Shown one piece after another: positions 18,506 to 27,661 of a DNA stretch of 64,000 bases. Numbering within the stretch: the stretch's first letter is position 1; every line of letters begins with the position of its first letter. The stretch is from Pandoraea terrae (GTDB lineage: Bacteria; Pseudomonadota; Gammaproteobacteria; Burkholderiales; Burkholderiaceae). The stretch covers positions 124,001-188,000 of the forward strand of contig NZ_CABPRZ010000005.1 of assembly GCF_902459695.1 (NCBI RefSeq), read 5' to 3'. Made by a program: the position numbers and the translations under genes. Under the pieces are notes generated by a model, which ran no database searches, was not told the origin of the DNA, and was given only the letters and a program-made list of their open reading frames with translations.

Positions 18506-19276
18506 ATGGAAACGACAGAACCGCAGGTGGTCCCGCCGCCTTCCGAGGAAGATGCACAACTGCACGACACTTTCCGCATCTCCAATCCGCTGGAGATCGG
18601 CGGCGTGTTGCGCCACTTGGCCACGCGCGGCGATTTCGTGACGGTGTATTTCGCCAATGGTCAGCGTCAGTTGGTCACGCGCATTCTCAAGGTCGATATT
18701 CCGGCGCGCGGTTTCTATTTCGACTGGGGCGGCGTGGAGAAGGAAAGCCGCGCGTTGCTCGATTCGAAGCGTGCGATGTTTGTGGCGGTGCCCGAGGGCA
18801 TCCAGGTGCATTTCCCGTGTCTGGATGTTGCTGAACGCGAATTCGAAGGCTATCCGGCGTTCTACGCCAGTTTTCCCGAGCACCTCGTGCGCTTGCAGCG
18901 GCGCGACTATTTCCGCGTCAAGACGCCGATCCTGAACCCGTACCAGTGCAAGGTGCAATTTCCCGATGAGCAGCAATTCGTGCGGATGTCGGTATTCGAT
19001 CTGTCCCTCGGTGGCGTGGGACTGCGCTCCAAGCTGCCGATCGTCGCGGAAATCCCGAAGGGCACGATGCTGATGCAGGTGGACATGGAACTGCGCGACT
19101 ACGGCACGGTGCAGGTCGATCTCGAAGTCTGTTCGCTGCGCACCGTTCCGCTTGCGAAGGACGTCGAGCACCATCTCGGCTGCCGCTTCGTCGCGCTCAC
19201 GCGTGCGGCGGAATCGCGTTTGCAGAAGCTGATCACCCAGCTCGAACTCAATCGCAAGGCACTGGTGCGCGGCTAG
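18506..19276 (+). CDS. YcgR-like flagellar brake, PilZ domain protein
   Basis: A 256-aa cytosolic protein with an N-terminal YcgR domain (about residues 25-130) and a C-terminal PilZ domain. The cyclic-di-GMP signature is intact: RRDYFR (RxxxR) at about residue 135 and DLSLGGVGL (D/NxSxxG) about 35 residues on. YcgR-type proteins bind the flagellar motor when c-di-GMP is high and slow swimming. ATG 18506 (METTEPQ) is favoured over 18473 by the AGACCAGGT site. The last codons overlap the convergent LuxR gene by 4 bases. Confidence 0.85.
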   Translation: METTEPQVVPPPSEEDAQLHDTFRISNPLEIGGVLRHLATRGDFVTVYFANGQRQLVTRILKVDIPARGFYFDWGGVEKESRALLDSKRAMFVAVPEGIQVHFPCLDVAEREFEGYPAFYASFPEHLVRLQRRDYFRVKTPILNPYQCKVQFPDEQQFVRMSVFDLSLGGVGLRSKLPIVAEIPKGTMLMQVDMELRDYGTVQVDLEVCSLRTVPLAKDVEHHLGCRFVALTRAAESRLQKLITQLELNRKALVRG

Positions 19277-20400
19277 GACCGCACAGCCGGAATGGCGTTC
19301 AGCAGGCGCACAAGGTCGGCCTGACGGCGGGAGCCGGTCTTGTCGAAGATATTGCGCAATTGCGTGCGCGCCGTGTTGATCGCGACGCCCGCTTCCTCTG
19401 CAATCTGCGCGAGTTCCTTGCCGTCGTACAAGGCCAGGGCCAGGCGGGCTTCCGCGGGCGACAGCCCGAAGAGCGCCTTGAGCGTGTACGGGGTCAGGGT
19501 GGTGCGCTGCATCAGGTCGGCGACCGTCAGCATCACCATCGGGCGTTGCCAGGCAAGCGCCGCGGGATGATCGGGGCGTAGCGGGATCGCCGACACCACG
19601 AGTTTTCGGTGCTCATCATGCCGGATGCGATGGCTGCCGGCGGTCGGGACAGGGCCGCTCGCCAGCGCAAGGAGCTGCTGCAGCGCATTCTGGTCGGTCG
19701 ATGCGAAGGCCTCGATACGCCCTTGGCGCAGGCGCAGCGAGCGCGATTCGCCGAGCAGTTGATGCGCCGCTTGATTGAGGTATCGGGTCTGGCCCTTTTC
19801 ATCGGCGACTAGAATCGCCAAATCGAGCTGGTCAAGCGCGGCCATGCCCAGTGCGGCCTGCGCTTGCCATGCTTGTGTCCCGGCGCGCAGCCGGGCGGCG
19901 CGCGAGAAATGCTGCATGAGGATCTGGAGTTCCGGCGCTTCGTCGTCGCTTTCGAACGGACGGTGGTCCGGCGCGCGCATGATGCCGACAATTTCCGAAG
20001 TGACAGGGCCGGCGTGGAGATGCATGCCGTAGGTGTAGCGCACGCCGTTCGGGATCAGGAATTCGTTGAACAGGTCGCTGCCCGCGACGTAGCGCTCGGA
20101 CAGGAACTCGTGGCAGCGCATCGCATGACCGGGGGACTCCTGCAGGATCAGGTTCACACGCGGATCCTTCGGGGCGAGGGTCTCGGTGAAATCCTTCATC
20201 CGGTCGCCCGGCAAGACGATCGACGTTGATTCGGCAGTGGCGCAGTGCCGCACGCGATCCCAGGTCAGGGCATGGTAGCCGATACCGCCGGCCAACCGGT
20301 TGAAGGCCTGCAACGCCTCGGTCCACACGGCTTCATCCAGTACGCCATCATAGATTTTGCCGATCAGCGGATCGAGCGACAGATTCCCCTTGTCGTTCAT
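19273..20400 (-). CDS. LuxR-family HTH regulator with PAS-like N-terminus
   Basis: A 375-aa regulator. The C-terminal LuxR helix-turn-helix is at about residues 310-370 (LSPAEARLALALYDGKELAQ; INTARTQLRNIFDKTGSRRQ). The N-terminal half resembles PAS/autoinducer-type sensor proteins without an obvious response-regulator receiver domain. A central segment (LDQLDLAILVADEKGQTRYLNQAA) looks like a PAS fold. It overlaps the 3' end of the PilZ gene tail to tail. The ligand and targets are unknown. The 219-aa LuxR protein at 42.7 kb shares its C-terminal KTGxxRQADLVRxL ending. Confidence 0.8.
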   Translation of the reverse strand: MNDKGNLSLDPLIGKIYDGVLDEAVWTEALQAFNRLAGGIGYHALTWDRVRHCATAESTSIVLPGDRMKDFTETLAPKDPRVNLILQESPGHAMRCHEFLSERYVAGSDLFNEFLIPNGVRYTYGMHLHAGPVTSEIVGIMRAPDHRPFESDDEAPELQILMQHFSRAARLRAGTQAWQAQAALGMAALDQLDLAILVADEKGQTRYLNQAAHQLLGESRSLRLRQGRIEAFASTDQNALQQLLALASGPVPTAGSHRIRHDEHRKLVVSAIPLRPDHPAALAWQRPMVMLTVADLMQRTTLTPYTLKALFGLSPAEARLALALYDGKELAQIAEEAGVAINTARTQLRNIFDKTGSRRQADLVRLLNAIPAVRS

Positions 20401-20594
20401 GCTGCCCCCATGGGTATGCCTGCCGAAACGGCGGCTGCGCGCCTCTGGTGGGCCACGTCAGCCATGTGTTCGTTACCGCAACCTGATGTGCGTGATTGTC
20501 GCCAACTGCCGTTCGGGAATCACCGGGGACAAACCCTTGGTGTGGCAGCGCCGCGTCAGCGCCCGCACCCCGGGCGGGCCGGGGGGAAGCTCAC

Positions 20595-21923
20595 TCAGGC
20601 GGCCTCGGCGTCGCTGTCCGGGCGATCGACGCCATCTGGATAGATGCGCACCAGGATGATGCGCGGCCCCTGCATTTTCTTGACGACCACCTTGAATCCG
20701 TCGAATTCGATGCATTGCCCTTCGCGCGGCAAGTAGCCGAGCGCGTCCATGATGAGGCCGCCGACCGACTCGGCGTGTTCGCTCGGAATCTCGATGTGCA
20801 GCGCCCGCTCGAGCGTCAGGATCGGCAGGCTGCCCCGTCCGATCAGGGTGCCGTCTTCCATGCGCGTCCAATCGTCTTCCGTCTGACGAAATTCGTCGCG
20901 AATCTTGCCGACGAGCGCGGACAGCAGATTGTCGAGCGTCAGAAAGCCGATCGGCTTCTGGCCGGGCCATCCGACAATGGCAAAGTGCGGTGCGCCGCGG
21001 CGGAAACGGCGGAACAGTTCGCGCGCCGGCATGTCCGGCACCACCCGTTCTACCGGCCGCGCCATGCGGCCCAGATCGTCGATGGGTTCGTCGTGGTGTT
21101 CGGCGAGGAACAGGTCCTTCAGATGGACCACCCCGAGCACCGTCTCGCCGTCCGCGTCGTAGAACGGATAGCGGCTGTAACGGTGGCGGTAGGCCGTGTC
21201 CATGTTCTCGGCAAAGGTCGCGGTGCGCCGGAACGCGGCGACCTCGCTCATCGGACGCATCAGGTCCGACACCTGCAGATCGCTGAAATCGATGGCGTAG
21301 GCGACGACATTCCAGTCGTCGGGCGAGAGCTTCTCGCTCGACGCACCGCGACGCATGATCAGCTTGATCTCGTCAGCCGAATAGTGGGCGTCGGGACCGT
21401 GGGAGACGTCCAGGCCGATCCAGTGCAGCACCCGGTTGGCGCTCTTGTTCAGGATCCAGATCGCCGGATACATCGCCCAATAGAACACGTAAAGCGGGGC
21501 GGCCGTCCAGATCGAGATGGCTTCCGGCATGCGCAGCGCCATCGATTTCGGGGCCAGTTCGCCGATCACGATATGCAGGTACGAAATCGTGAAGAAGGCG
21601 ATGAAGAATGCGAGCGCATGAATCAGCTCGGGCGAGGCGATCCCGAGCCAGCCGAAAAATGGGGTGAGGACGCGTGCGAAGGCCGGTTCGCCGATCCAGC
21701 CGAGGCCGAGCGAGGCGAGCGTGATGCCGAGCTGGCAAGCGGAAAGGTAGGTATCGAGATGCCCGTGCACCCGGGCAAGGATGCGCCCGCGCCAGCCTCG
21801 CTGGCGGGCGATCACGTGAACGCGCGTCTGGCGCAGTTTGACGAGGCCGAATTCCGCCGCCACGAAAAAGCCGTTGAGGACGACCAGGAGTATCGCGGCG
21901 GCGATCAGTATCAGATTTTCCAA
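20595..21923 (-). CDS. CNNM/CBS-domain membrane protein (hemolysin C / CorC-type)
   Basis: A 442-aa inner-membrane protein. The CNNM transmembrane domain is at about 1-190 (LLVVLNGFFVAAEFGLVKLR in the first helix), then a CBS pair (about 215-335; DLMRPMSEV, YDADGETVLGVVHLKDL) and a C-terminal CorC/HlyC transporter-associated domain (about 355-435). Despite the hemolysin label, such proteins are linked to magnesium or cobalt efflux and to salt tolerance. Single gene, convergent with nothing close. Substrate is inferred from family only. Confidence 0.85.
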   Translation of the reverse strand: MENLILIAAAILLVVLNGFFVAAEFGLVKLRQTRVHVIARQRGWRGRILARVHGHLDTYLSACQLGITLASLGLGWIGEPAFARVLTPFFGWLGIASPELIHALAFFIAFFTISYLHIVIGELAPKSMALRMPEAISIWTAAPLYVFYWAMYPAIWILNKSANRVLHWIGLDVSHGPDAHYSADEIKLIMRRGASSEKLSPDDWNVVAYAIDFSDLQVSDLMRPMSEVAAFRRTATFAENMDTAYRHRYSRYPFYDADGETVLGVVHLKDLFLAEHHDEPIDDLGRMARPVERVVPDMPARELFRRFRRGAPHFAIVGWPGQKPIGFLTLDNLLSALVGKIRDEFRQTEDDWTRMEDGTLIGRGSLPILTLERALHIEIPSEHAESVGGLIMDALGYLPREGQCIEFDGFKVVVKKMQGPRIILVRIYPDGVDRPDSDAEAA

Positions 21924-22186
21924 AATGGGGTCGACAAGGACATCAGGCCCGTCAGTATAAGGGACCGGGCATCACGGCCGAAATTGGGGCGTGCCGGGGG
22001 CGCGGCGAATCCGGGCGCGACGTTTGGCGTGTCAATACCGCAACTGGGGGATTGCCGGGCTACCAACCACTGAGTACACTCCCCGAAGCGGTGTCGTCCA
22101 TGACTCGTCTCGGATAACGAAAGACGGGCAGGATGACTCAAGAAACGGCAATCAAACGCCGATAACAAAGTACGCAGGGGAAATTC

Positions 22187-23680
22187 ATGAAAACCGTGAT
22201 TCGCGCGAGCGCTCGCGCCGCATTCGTGTGCCTGGCCGCCGCAACACTCGGCGCTTGCGCCAACTACGGCACCAAGATGAACACCAGTACGGACAGTCTG
22301 CGCAGCGGCGCGCTCGATGCCGCGCTCGCCGCGCACGAGGCCCAGTACGAGGGCGTCAAGCCCGCCGACCGTGACCTCCTGTACTACTTCGAACACGGCG
22401 AACTGATGCGCGCCAAGCCCGGCAAACTTTCGGAAAGTACGGAAGCGTGGCTGGAGGCCGACACACGCGTGCGCGCCTGGGAAGACGACGCCCGCGGCAA
22501 GCTGCGCAAGTCGGCGGGCGATCTCGGTGCGGTGCTGCTCAACGAAACCCTGTCGCGCTACGATGGACAGGATTACGAAAAAGTCATGCTGTCGACGCGT
22601 CTGGCCGAAAATCATCTCGTCGCCGGCAAGTGGGACAACGCCCGCATTGAAGTGCGCAAGATGTACGAGCGCGAAACGCTCATCGCCGAACTGCGCGACA
22701 AGGAAGTCGAAGCGCTCAAGGCCGGTGCGAAGGACAAGGGCGTGGCCGCAGCCGGCATGGAAACGATCAAGGGTTATCCGGTCGAAATCTTCAGCGACCC
22801 GCAAGTCACGAATCTGCGCAATTCTTATCAGAGCGCCGCGTCTCACTATCTGGCCGGTTTCGTGTTCGAGGCCCTGGGTGAACCGAGTCTGGCCGCCGCC
22901 GGCTATCGCCAGTCCATCGAGCTGCGCCCCGACGTGCCGATGCTCAAGGGCGGGCTGGAGCGCGTGGCGACCCGCAAACGCGTGCCGAGCGGCATGACGG
23001 AGGTGTTGTTCATTGTCGAGACCGGCTGGATGCCGGCGCGCGAATCGCTCAAGGTCACCCTGCCGGTGCCGATCGGCACGGGCATCAAGCTGCTCACCGC
23101 CAGCTATCCGGTGATTCGCCCGGCCAAGGACGCGTTTGCTCCGACGTCGATCGATGCGGGCGGTACCGCCGTGCCGACCTTCGTCGTGACGAACCTCGAC
23201 GCGATGGCCCGTCGCGCGTTGAAGGACGACATGCCCGGCCAGATCGCCCGCAGCATGGTGCGCATGGCCGTGTCGGGCGTGGCGCAAGAGGTGATCGAGC
23301 GCCAGGGCGGCACCTTCGGCAGCCTGATGAGCCTGGCGGTCGGCTTGACGAGCGCGGCCACCGAGACCGCCGACACGCGTCAGTGGCGCACCCTGCCGGC
23401 CTATATTTCGCTGGGCCGCGCCACGTTGCCGAGCGGCAAGCGAACCGTCACCGTCAATACCCCCACGGGGCCGAACCGGGCCGAGGTTGACCTCAACGGC
23501 CCGTACGCGGTCGTGGTCATCCGTCCGATGGGGGCGGTCACCGAGACGCTCGTGTCGCAGCCCACCGACGACATGATCCGTTACGCGAGTCAGCCGCAGA
23601 AGCCGGAGCCCGCGCAGCCGGGGAAGAAGGGTCGTGCGCCGGTGAAGAAGCCGGCGGCAAAACAAGTTGCGGCGCAGTAA
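22187..23680 (+). CDS. COG3014-type lipoprotein of the LpoB gene cluster
   Basis: A 497-aa lipoprotein with signal and lipobox AATLGACANYG (Cys about residue 25). TPR-like helical segments fill the N-terminal half (EVRKMYERETLIAELRDKEV; a YRQSIELRPDVPMLKGGL repeat). The C-terminus has a Lys/Pro/Ala-rich tail (KKGRAPVKKPAAK) of a type that could touch peptidoglycan. COG3014 proteins are found next to YcfL and LpoB in several Proteobacteria, as here. It is probably an envelope assembly or peptidoglycan-synthesis accessory protein; biochemical role unknown. It is the first gene of a four-gene operon. Confidence 0.8.
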   Translation: MKTVIRASARAAFVCLAAATLGACANYGTKMNTSTDSLRSGALDAALAAHEAQYEGVKPADRDLLYYFEHGELMRAKPGKLSESTEAWLEADTRVRAWEDDARGKLRKSAGDLGAVLLNETLSRYDGQDYEKVMLSTRLAENHLVAGKWDNARIEVRKMYERETLIAELRDKEVEALKAGAKDKGVAAAGMETIKGYPVEIFSDPQVTNLRNSYQSAASHYLAGFVFEALGEPSLAAAGYRQSIELRPDVPMLKGGLERVATRKRVPSGMTEVLFIVETGWMPARESLKVTLPVPIGTGIKLLTASYPVIRPAKDAFAPTSIDAGGTAVPTFVVTNLDAMARRALKDDMPGQIARSMVRMAVSGVAQEVIERQGGTFGSLMSLAVGLTSAATETADTRQWRTLPAYISLGRATLPSGKRTVTVNTPTGPNRAEVDLNGPYAVVVIRPMGAVTETLVSQPTDDMIRYASQPQKPEPAQPGKKGRAPVKKPAAKQVAAQ

Positions 23681-23714
23681 TTGTCTGCGCCGTCTTTCGG
23701 AGAACAAGTCACTC

Positions 23715-24158
23715 ATGAAATTGCGTGTCGCACTGTTGACGGCCGTGCTCGGCATGGCCGTGCCCCTGACGCCGGTGCTGGTCGCCGCACCGGCGCAAGC
23801 CCAAACCATCGCCTCGAAGCTGCAAATGCTGGGCGAGATGACCTATGTGAAAGTCGCCGGCCTCAAGAGCACACGCCGCAACGGACTGCTGTTCGTTCAG
23901 GCCACGCTTGCGAACACGAACAACGTGGACCAGCAGGTCGCCTACCGCGTAAAGTGGCTCGACCAGGACGGCTTCGACGCGTGGGACGAGGAGGCCTGGA
24001 AGCCGTTGGTGCTGCACGGCCTGCAGCAGACCAACATCCAGGTCACCGCGCCGACGCGCAACGCGACCGATTTCCGGATCGAACTGCACAGCCCGGAAAA
24101 TTCCGCGTCCCAGGCCGCCGGCGCAGGCCCCGCTGCGAGCACGCAGCCGCGCCCCTGA
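23715..24158 (+). CDS. YcfL-like (DUF1425) exported protein
   Basis: A 147-aa protein with a cleavable signal (about 1-30, PAQAQ end) and a single DUF1425 domain (about 40-125; VKWLDQDGFDAWDEEAWKPL, TNIQVTAPTRNATDFRIEL). YcfL is the usual upstream partner of LpoB in enterobacteria; its function is not established. It follows the COG3014 gene by 34 bases with a TTCGGAGAAC ribosome site. A Pro/Ser/Ala tail ends the protein. Confidence 0.8.
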   Translation: MKLRVALLTAVLGMAVPLTPVLVAAPAQAQTIASKLQMLGEMTYVKVAGLKSTRRNGLLFVQATLANTNNVDQQVAYRVKWLDQDGFDAWDEEAWKPLVLHGLQQTNIQVTAPTRNATDFRIELHSPENSASQAAGAGPAASTQPRP

Positions 24159-24254
24159 TGTGCCCGGTGCGTGTCTGTCAGCGGATTTCCCTTGATCAGG
24201 ATCGCGCGTGAGGATCGCGCGATCTTCCGTATCCCTACTTTTGGCAGGACTTTG

Positions 24255-24872
24255 ATGATGAAACGCATGCCCCTCCTACTGTCGCGCACCGCCCTGGCCG
24301 CCATGGTCGTGTCCTTCGCCGGTTGTGCCAACGTGAGCGGTCCGCTCGTGGGCGGATCGAACGTCCAGTATGGCGACGCGCGCGCGGTGGAGACCGTCAG
24401 CAACGAATTCGGTTCGACCGATCTGCAGACCATCGCCGAGAGCATGGCGCGCTCGCTCCTGCAGGCCCGTGTGATCACGAACTCGCGCGATACGCCGATG
24501 GTCACGATTTCGGAAGTGCAGAACAAGACCAGCGAATACATCGATACGCGCACCATTACCGACAAGATTCGCGTCCAGCTGCAAAAGAGCGGCTCGGTGC
24601 GCTTCCCGATCAATGCCAACGAAATGCAAGGCCAGGTGGACGAGCTGACGCGTCAGAACCAGACCGGTCTCTACAAGAAGTCCGGTGCGGCCAAGATTGG
24701 CAAGATGGAGGGCGCGAAATACCGCATCCAGGGCAGCATCTCGTCGATCGTCAAGCGCAACGCGAACATCAAGGATGTCTTCTACACGTTCCAGCTGAGC
24801 CTTGTGAATATCGAGTCCGGCGTGATCGAGTGGGCCGACGAAAAGGACATCCGCAAGACTTCGACGCGCTGA
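24255..24872 (+). CDS. lpoB: LpoB-like penicillin-binding-protein activator lipoprotein
   Basis: A 205-aa outer-membrane lipoprotein: lipobox VVSFAGCAN (Cys about residue 23), then an LpoB globular domain (about 60-205; RTITDKIRVQLQKSG, KYRIQGSISSIVKRNANIKD, FQLSLVNIESGVIEWADEKDI). In E. coli LpoB crosses the periplasm and stimulates the polymerase of PBP1b. The long disordered linker of enterobacterial LpoB is nearly absent here. That most non-enteric bacteria use other PBP activators makes the target uncertain; the order YcfL-LpoB supports the call. Confidence 0.85.
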   Translation: MMKRMPLLLSRTALAAMVVSFAGCANVSGPLVGGSNVQYGDARAVETVSNEFGSTDLQTIAESMARSLLQARVITNSRDTPMVTISEVQNKTSEYIDTRTITDKIRVQLQKSGSVRFPINANEMQGQVDELTRQNQTGLYKKSGAAKIGKMEGAKYRIQGSISSIVKRNANIKDVFYTFQLSLVNIESGVIEWADEKDIRKTSTR

Positions 24873-24909
24873 TCCGCGCCCTCCGTCTCATTGCAAAGGA
24901 CACGCCGCC

Positions 24910-25764
24910 ATGCACCGCACGGGTCTTTCCCCGCGTTTTACCTTTCTTGGCCGCGCCCTCGTCGGCGCAGCGCTGGCGACCGCCAGCGTGTGCGCTTGGG
25001 CGCAGGCGAAGATCGCCGTCACCGATCTCACGTACAAAGATCAGGTGAGCGAATACTTCTCATATGAAGCCGGCTACGCCAAGTCGCGCGAGAGCGGCTC
25101 CGCCAACTATCGCGATTCGGATTTCTCGAGCAGCGGCAACGCGCGGCGCAGCGCAAGCAGTGAATCGGCGTACGTGAAGGCGAGCGGTACGCTCACCCGT
25201 ATCGAGTACGGCGAGCTGCGCAAATTCACTGCCGACCTGAAAGGCCAACTTCTTCAGTCGGGCGCGTTTCGCGTGGTGCAGGGCAAGCCCGTGACGGACG
25301 CCAGGCCGACCGAGCAGATCTTCGATATCGTCGCGCGCATCAAGAAGGGCTACTACCCGGGCGCGGACTACGTGCTGTTCGGCACTGTCGACTCCGTCGA
25401 GTTCCGCAACGACGTGCAGCCGGTCGAAGGCACGAACAAGACCTCGCTGCTGTACAGCCTCGAGATCGCGGTCGAGTTCAGCCTGATCAACGCGCGTACC
25501 GGCGAGATCAAGGCGGCGTTCACCGCAGTCGGCGAGGGCAACGACACCAAGCTGTGGTCGGGGGGTGCGCGCCTTACGCCGAACCGCGCACGCGTGATGC
25601 AGGAAGTCTCCCGTTCGCTGGCCGACGAGGCCATGGACCAGATCGCCGCACAGTTCCAGGGTGCGCCGGTTCGCCGCACGGAGCGCGGCGAGGACCGGGG
25701 CTCACGCAGTGACAGGGGCAACGCGCCGCCACCGCCGCGCGAGGCCGTCACCGTGTATCAATGA
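24910..25764 (+). CDS. CsgG-like exported protein of the LpoB operon
   Basis: A 284-aa protein with an N-terminal signal (AALATASVCAWAQA, about 20-33) and a mature part starting KIAVTDLTYKDQV, the usual CsgG/FlgT/LpoB-fold strand. A Ser/Arg-rich low-complexity insertion lies at about residues 55-85 and a basic Arg/Gly/Asp tail (about 255-275) near the end. No lipobox Cys is seen, unlike CsgG. There are no curli genes around it, so amyloid export is unlikely; it is more probably a further part of the LpoB-type envelope system. It is the last gene of the cluster. Confidence 0.65.
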   Translation: MHRTGLSPRFTFLGRALVGAALATASVCAWAQAKIAVTDLTYKDQVSEYFSYEAGYAKSRESGSANYRDSDFSSSGNARRSASSESAYVKASGTLTRIEYGELRKFTADLKGQLLQSGAFRVVQGKPVTDARPTEQIFDIVARIKKGYYPGADYVLFGTVDSVEFRNDVQPVEGTNKTSLLYSLEIAVEFSLINARTGEIKAAFTAVGEGNDTKLWSGGARLTPNRARVMQEVSRSLADEAMDQIAAQFQGAPVRRTERGEDRGSRSDRGNAPPPPREAVTVYQ

Positions 25765-25776
25765 CATGCCACTGCG

Positions 25777-26685
25777 CTACCGGCCGTCCTCGCGCCAGGC
25801 CGGATGCGCAAAGGCTTCGACGAGATAGTCGATCAGCACCCGTACCTTCGCGCTCAGGTATTTGCGGCTCGGGTACACCGCGTAGACGCCTGTCTCCGAC
25901 GTGGTGAAAGCCGGCATCAGTTCGATCAGCCGGCCGTCGAGCAGGGCATCCTGCACCAGGAACGTCGGCTGCAGGATGATGCCGGCTCCGGCGATCGCCG
26001 CCGCGAGACAGGTGTCGCCGTTATCGGCCATCAGGCGCGCGTGCGTGCGTACCGATACGGGCCCGTCGGGCCCGTCGAAACGCCACTCCCGGCGATGCGA
26101 GAAATAGCTGTACGCGACCGTCTCGTGATGCGCCAACTCGCTGGGATGTTGCGGCGTGCCGTGCTCGGCGAGATAGGCAGGCGACGCGCACAGCACCATG
26201 CGGGTGCTCGCGAGCGGCCGGTAGATCAGCGACGAATCCGGCAGCCGGGTGATGCGGATGGCGACGTCGAAGCCTTCCTCGACAATGTCGACGAGCCGGT
26301 CGCTCAACGTGATGTCGAGCATGACTTGCGGATGTCGCGCCAGGAATGCAGGCCACAGCGGGGCCAGATGCAGGACGCCGAACGTATGCGGCGCATTCAC
26401 GCGCAGCGGCCCGGCCGGCTGGCCGTCCCGTTCGCCGGCCATGGCGTCGGCTTCCTCCAGTTCGGTCAGGATTTGCCGGCAGCGCTCCACGTAGCGTTGC
26501 CCGGGTTCCGTCAATGACAAACGCCGGGTGGTGCGTTGCAAGAGGCGTGTGCCGAGGCGTGCCTCGAGATCGGCGACATAGCGCGAGACCGCCGTCTTGG
26601 AAATGCCCAGCGTGTCGGCCGCTTTCACGAAGCTGCCGGATTCGACGACCGCAATGAAGCATTCGATCTCGCGCAGTTTGTTCAT
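25777..26685 (-). CDS. LysR-family regulator (CrgA/AaeR-type)
   Basis: A 302-aa regulator. The N-terminal HTH (FVKAADTLGISKTAVSRYVA) is followed by RLLQRTTRRLSLTEPGQRYV, typical of the CrgA/DsdC-like group with a two-subdomain effector region. It lies 61 bases downstream of the dioxygenase gene on the same strand and probably belongs to the same unit, or regulates it from the 3' side. ATG 26685 is preferred; the open frame beyond it is a shadow of the dioxygenase gene. Confidence 0.85.
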   Translation of the reverse strand: MNKLREIECFIAVVESGSFVKAADTLGISKTAVSRYVADLEARLGTRLLQRTTRRLSLTEPGQRYVERCRQILTELEEADAMAGERDGQPAGPLRVNAPHTFGVLHLAPLWPAFLARHPQVMLDITLSDRLVDIVEEGFDVAIRITRLPDSSLIYRPLASTRMVLCASPAYLAEHGTPQHPSELAHHETVAYSYFSHRREWRFDGPDGPVSVRTHARLMADNGDTCLAAAIAGAGIILQPTFLVQDALLDGRLIELMPAFTTSETGVYAVYPSRKYLSAKVRVLIDYLVEAFAHPAWREDGR

Positions 26686-26746
26686 GCCGCTCCGGGAAAG
26701 ACGAAAAAGGCGCGGCCGTCCGGGAGACGGCCGCCGTGCATGCGCA

Positions 26747-27574
26747 TTATGCCGCCATGACGTCCGCGACGGTAGGCGCCGCGCTGCCGAACGCAAACGC
26801 GTCCATGCGCAGCACGCCGAATGTGCTGCCCGAATCGAAATGCGTCTGCTTTGCGGCATCGTCGGCCGCGCCGAGCGCCACGAAGATCGGCAGCAGATGT
26901 TCGTCGGTCGGATGCGCACGCTGGGCATGCGGCGCGCGCGCCCGGTAATCGAACAGGGCCTGCAGGTCGAGTGCGGCCATATGTTCGGTAAACCACGCAA
27001 CGAACTCCCGCAGATACGGGGCTTCGACTTCATCTTCATTTTGTGTGCGAAACACTTCATGAAGATTGTGCGTGAAGCTGCCCGACGTCAGGATCAATAC
27101 GCCTTCACGCGCGAGCGGTGCGAGCGCCTGGCCCACGCGATAGTGGTATTCCGGACCCTGCTGGCGTTGCAGCGACAGTTGCGTCACGGGAACGTCGGCG
27201 TCCGGGTACAGATAACGCAACGGCACCCACGCGCCGTGGTCCAGACCCCATTGGTCGTCGAGCGCGGCGGGCAGGCCGGCACCGCGCAGCAGGCCGGCGG
27301 TGCGCTCGGCCAGCGCCGGCGCGCCCGCTGCGGGGTATTGCAGTTCGTAGAGTTCACGCGGAAAGCCACCGAAATCGTGGATCGTGCGTTGCTGCGCGAG
27401 GCTTCCGACGCGCGGCGTCGGCGTGGTCCAGTGCGGCGAGATCACCAGGATCTCCTTAGGGCGCGGCAGGGTGCGGCCCAGCGCGGACAGCAGCGGACCG
27501 GTGCGCCCCGGCTCGATGGCGAGCAGCGGCGCGCCGTGTGAGACGTAGAGCGAGGGCAGGGCGGCGGCGGTCAT
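26747..27574 (-). CDS. DODA-type extradiol ring-cleavage dioxygenase
   Basis: A 275-aa class III extradiol dioxygenase similar to YgiD/4,5-DOPA dioxygenase. Iron ligands are visible: SHGAPL (His about 14), SPHWTT (His), SFTHNLHE (His) and the Glu/Asp-rich segment that follows. Family members cleave catechol-type rings with ferrous iron. The start at 27574 follows a CCGGAGAATT ribosome site. It lies between DoxX and LysR genes on one strand; this LysR-DODA-DoxX trio is a common stress-responsive layout in Burkholderiales (remembered, not shown). The substrate is unknown. Confidence 0.85.
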   Translation of the reverse strand: MTAAALPSLYVSHGAPLLAIEPGRTGPLLSALGRTLPRPKEILVISPHWTTPTPRVGSLAQQRTIHDFGGFPRELYELQYPAAGAPALAERTAGLLRGAGLPAALDDQWGLDHGAWVPLRYLYPDADVPVTQLSLQRQQGPEYHYRVGQALAPLAREGVLILTSGSFTHNLHEVFRTQNEDEVEAPYLREFVAWFTEHMAALDLQALFDYRARAPHAQRAHPTDEHLLPIFVALGAADDAAKQTHFDSGSTFGVLRMDAFAFGSAAPTVADVMAA

Positions 27575-27661
27575 GACAATTCTCCGGCAAGACGGACGAT
27601 TGCGTGCGTCCGTCGACACAATAATAGGACCGGCAGCAGTACCTGCCGGCCGGTCTGTCGA

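Noticed and set aside
21911-23809. A 632-codon open frame on the minus strand opposite the COG3014 gene
   Set aside because: Arg/His/Gly-rich composition typical of a shadow of high-GC coding sequence; the plus-strand protein has a signal, lipobox and operon partners.
25777-27060. Longer LysR frame beginning at 27060
   Set aside because: The extra part overlaps the dioxygenase gene and is not LysR-like; MNKLREIECF is the standard start.
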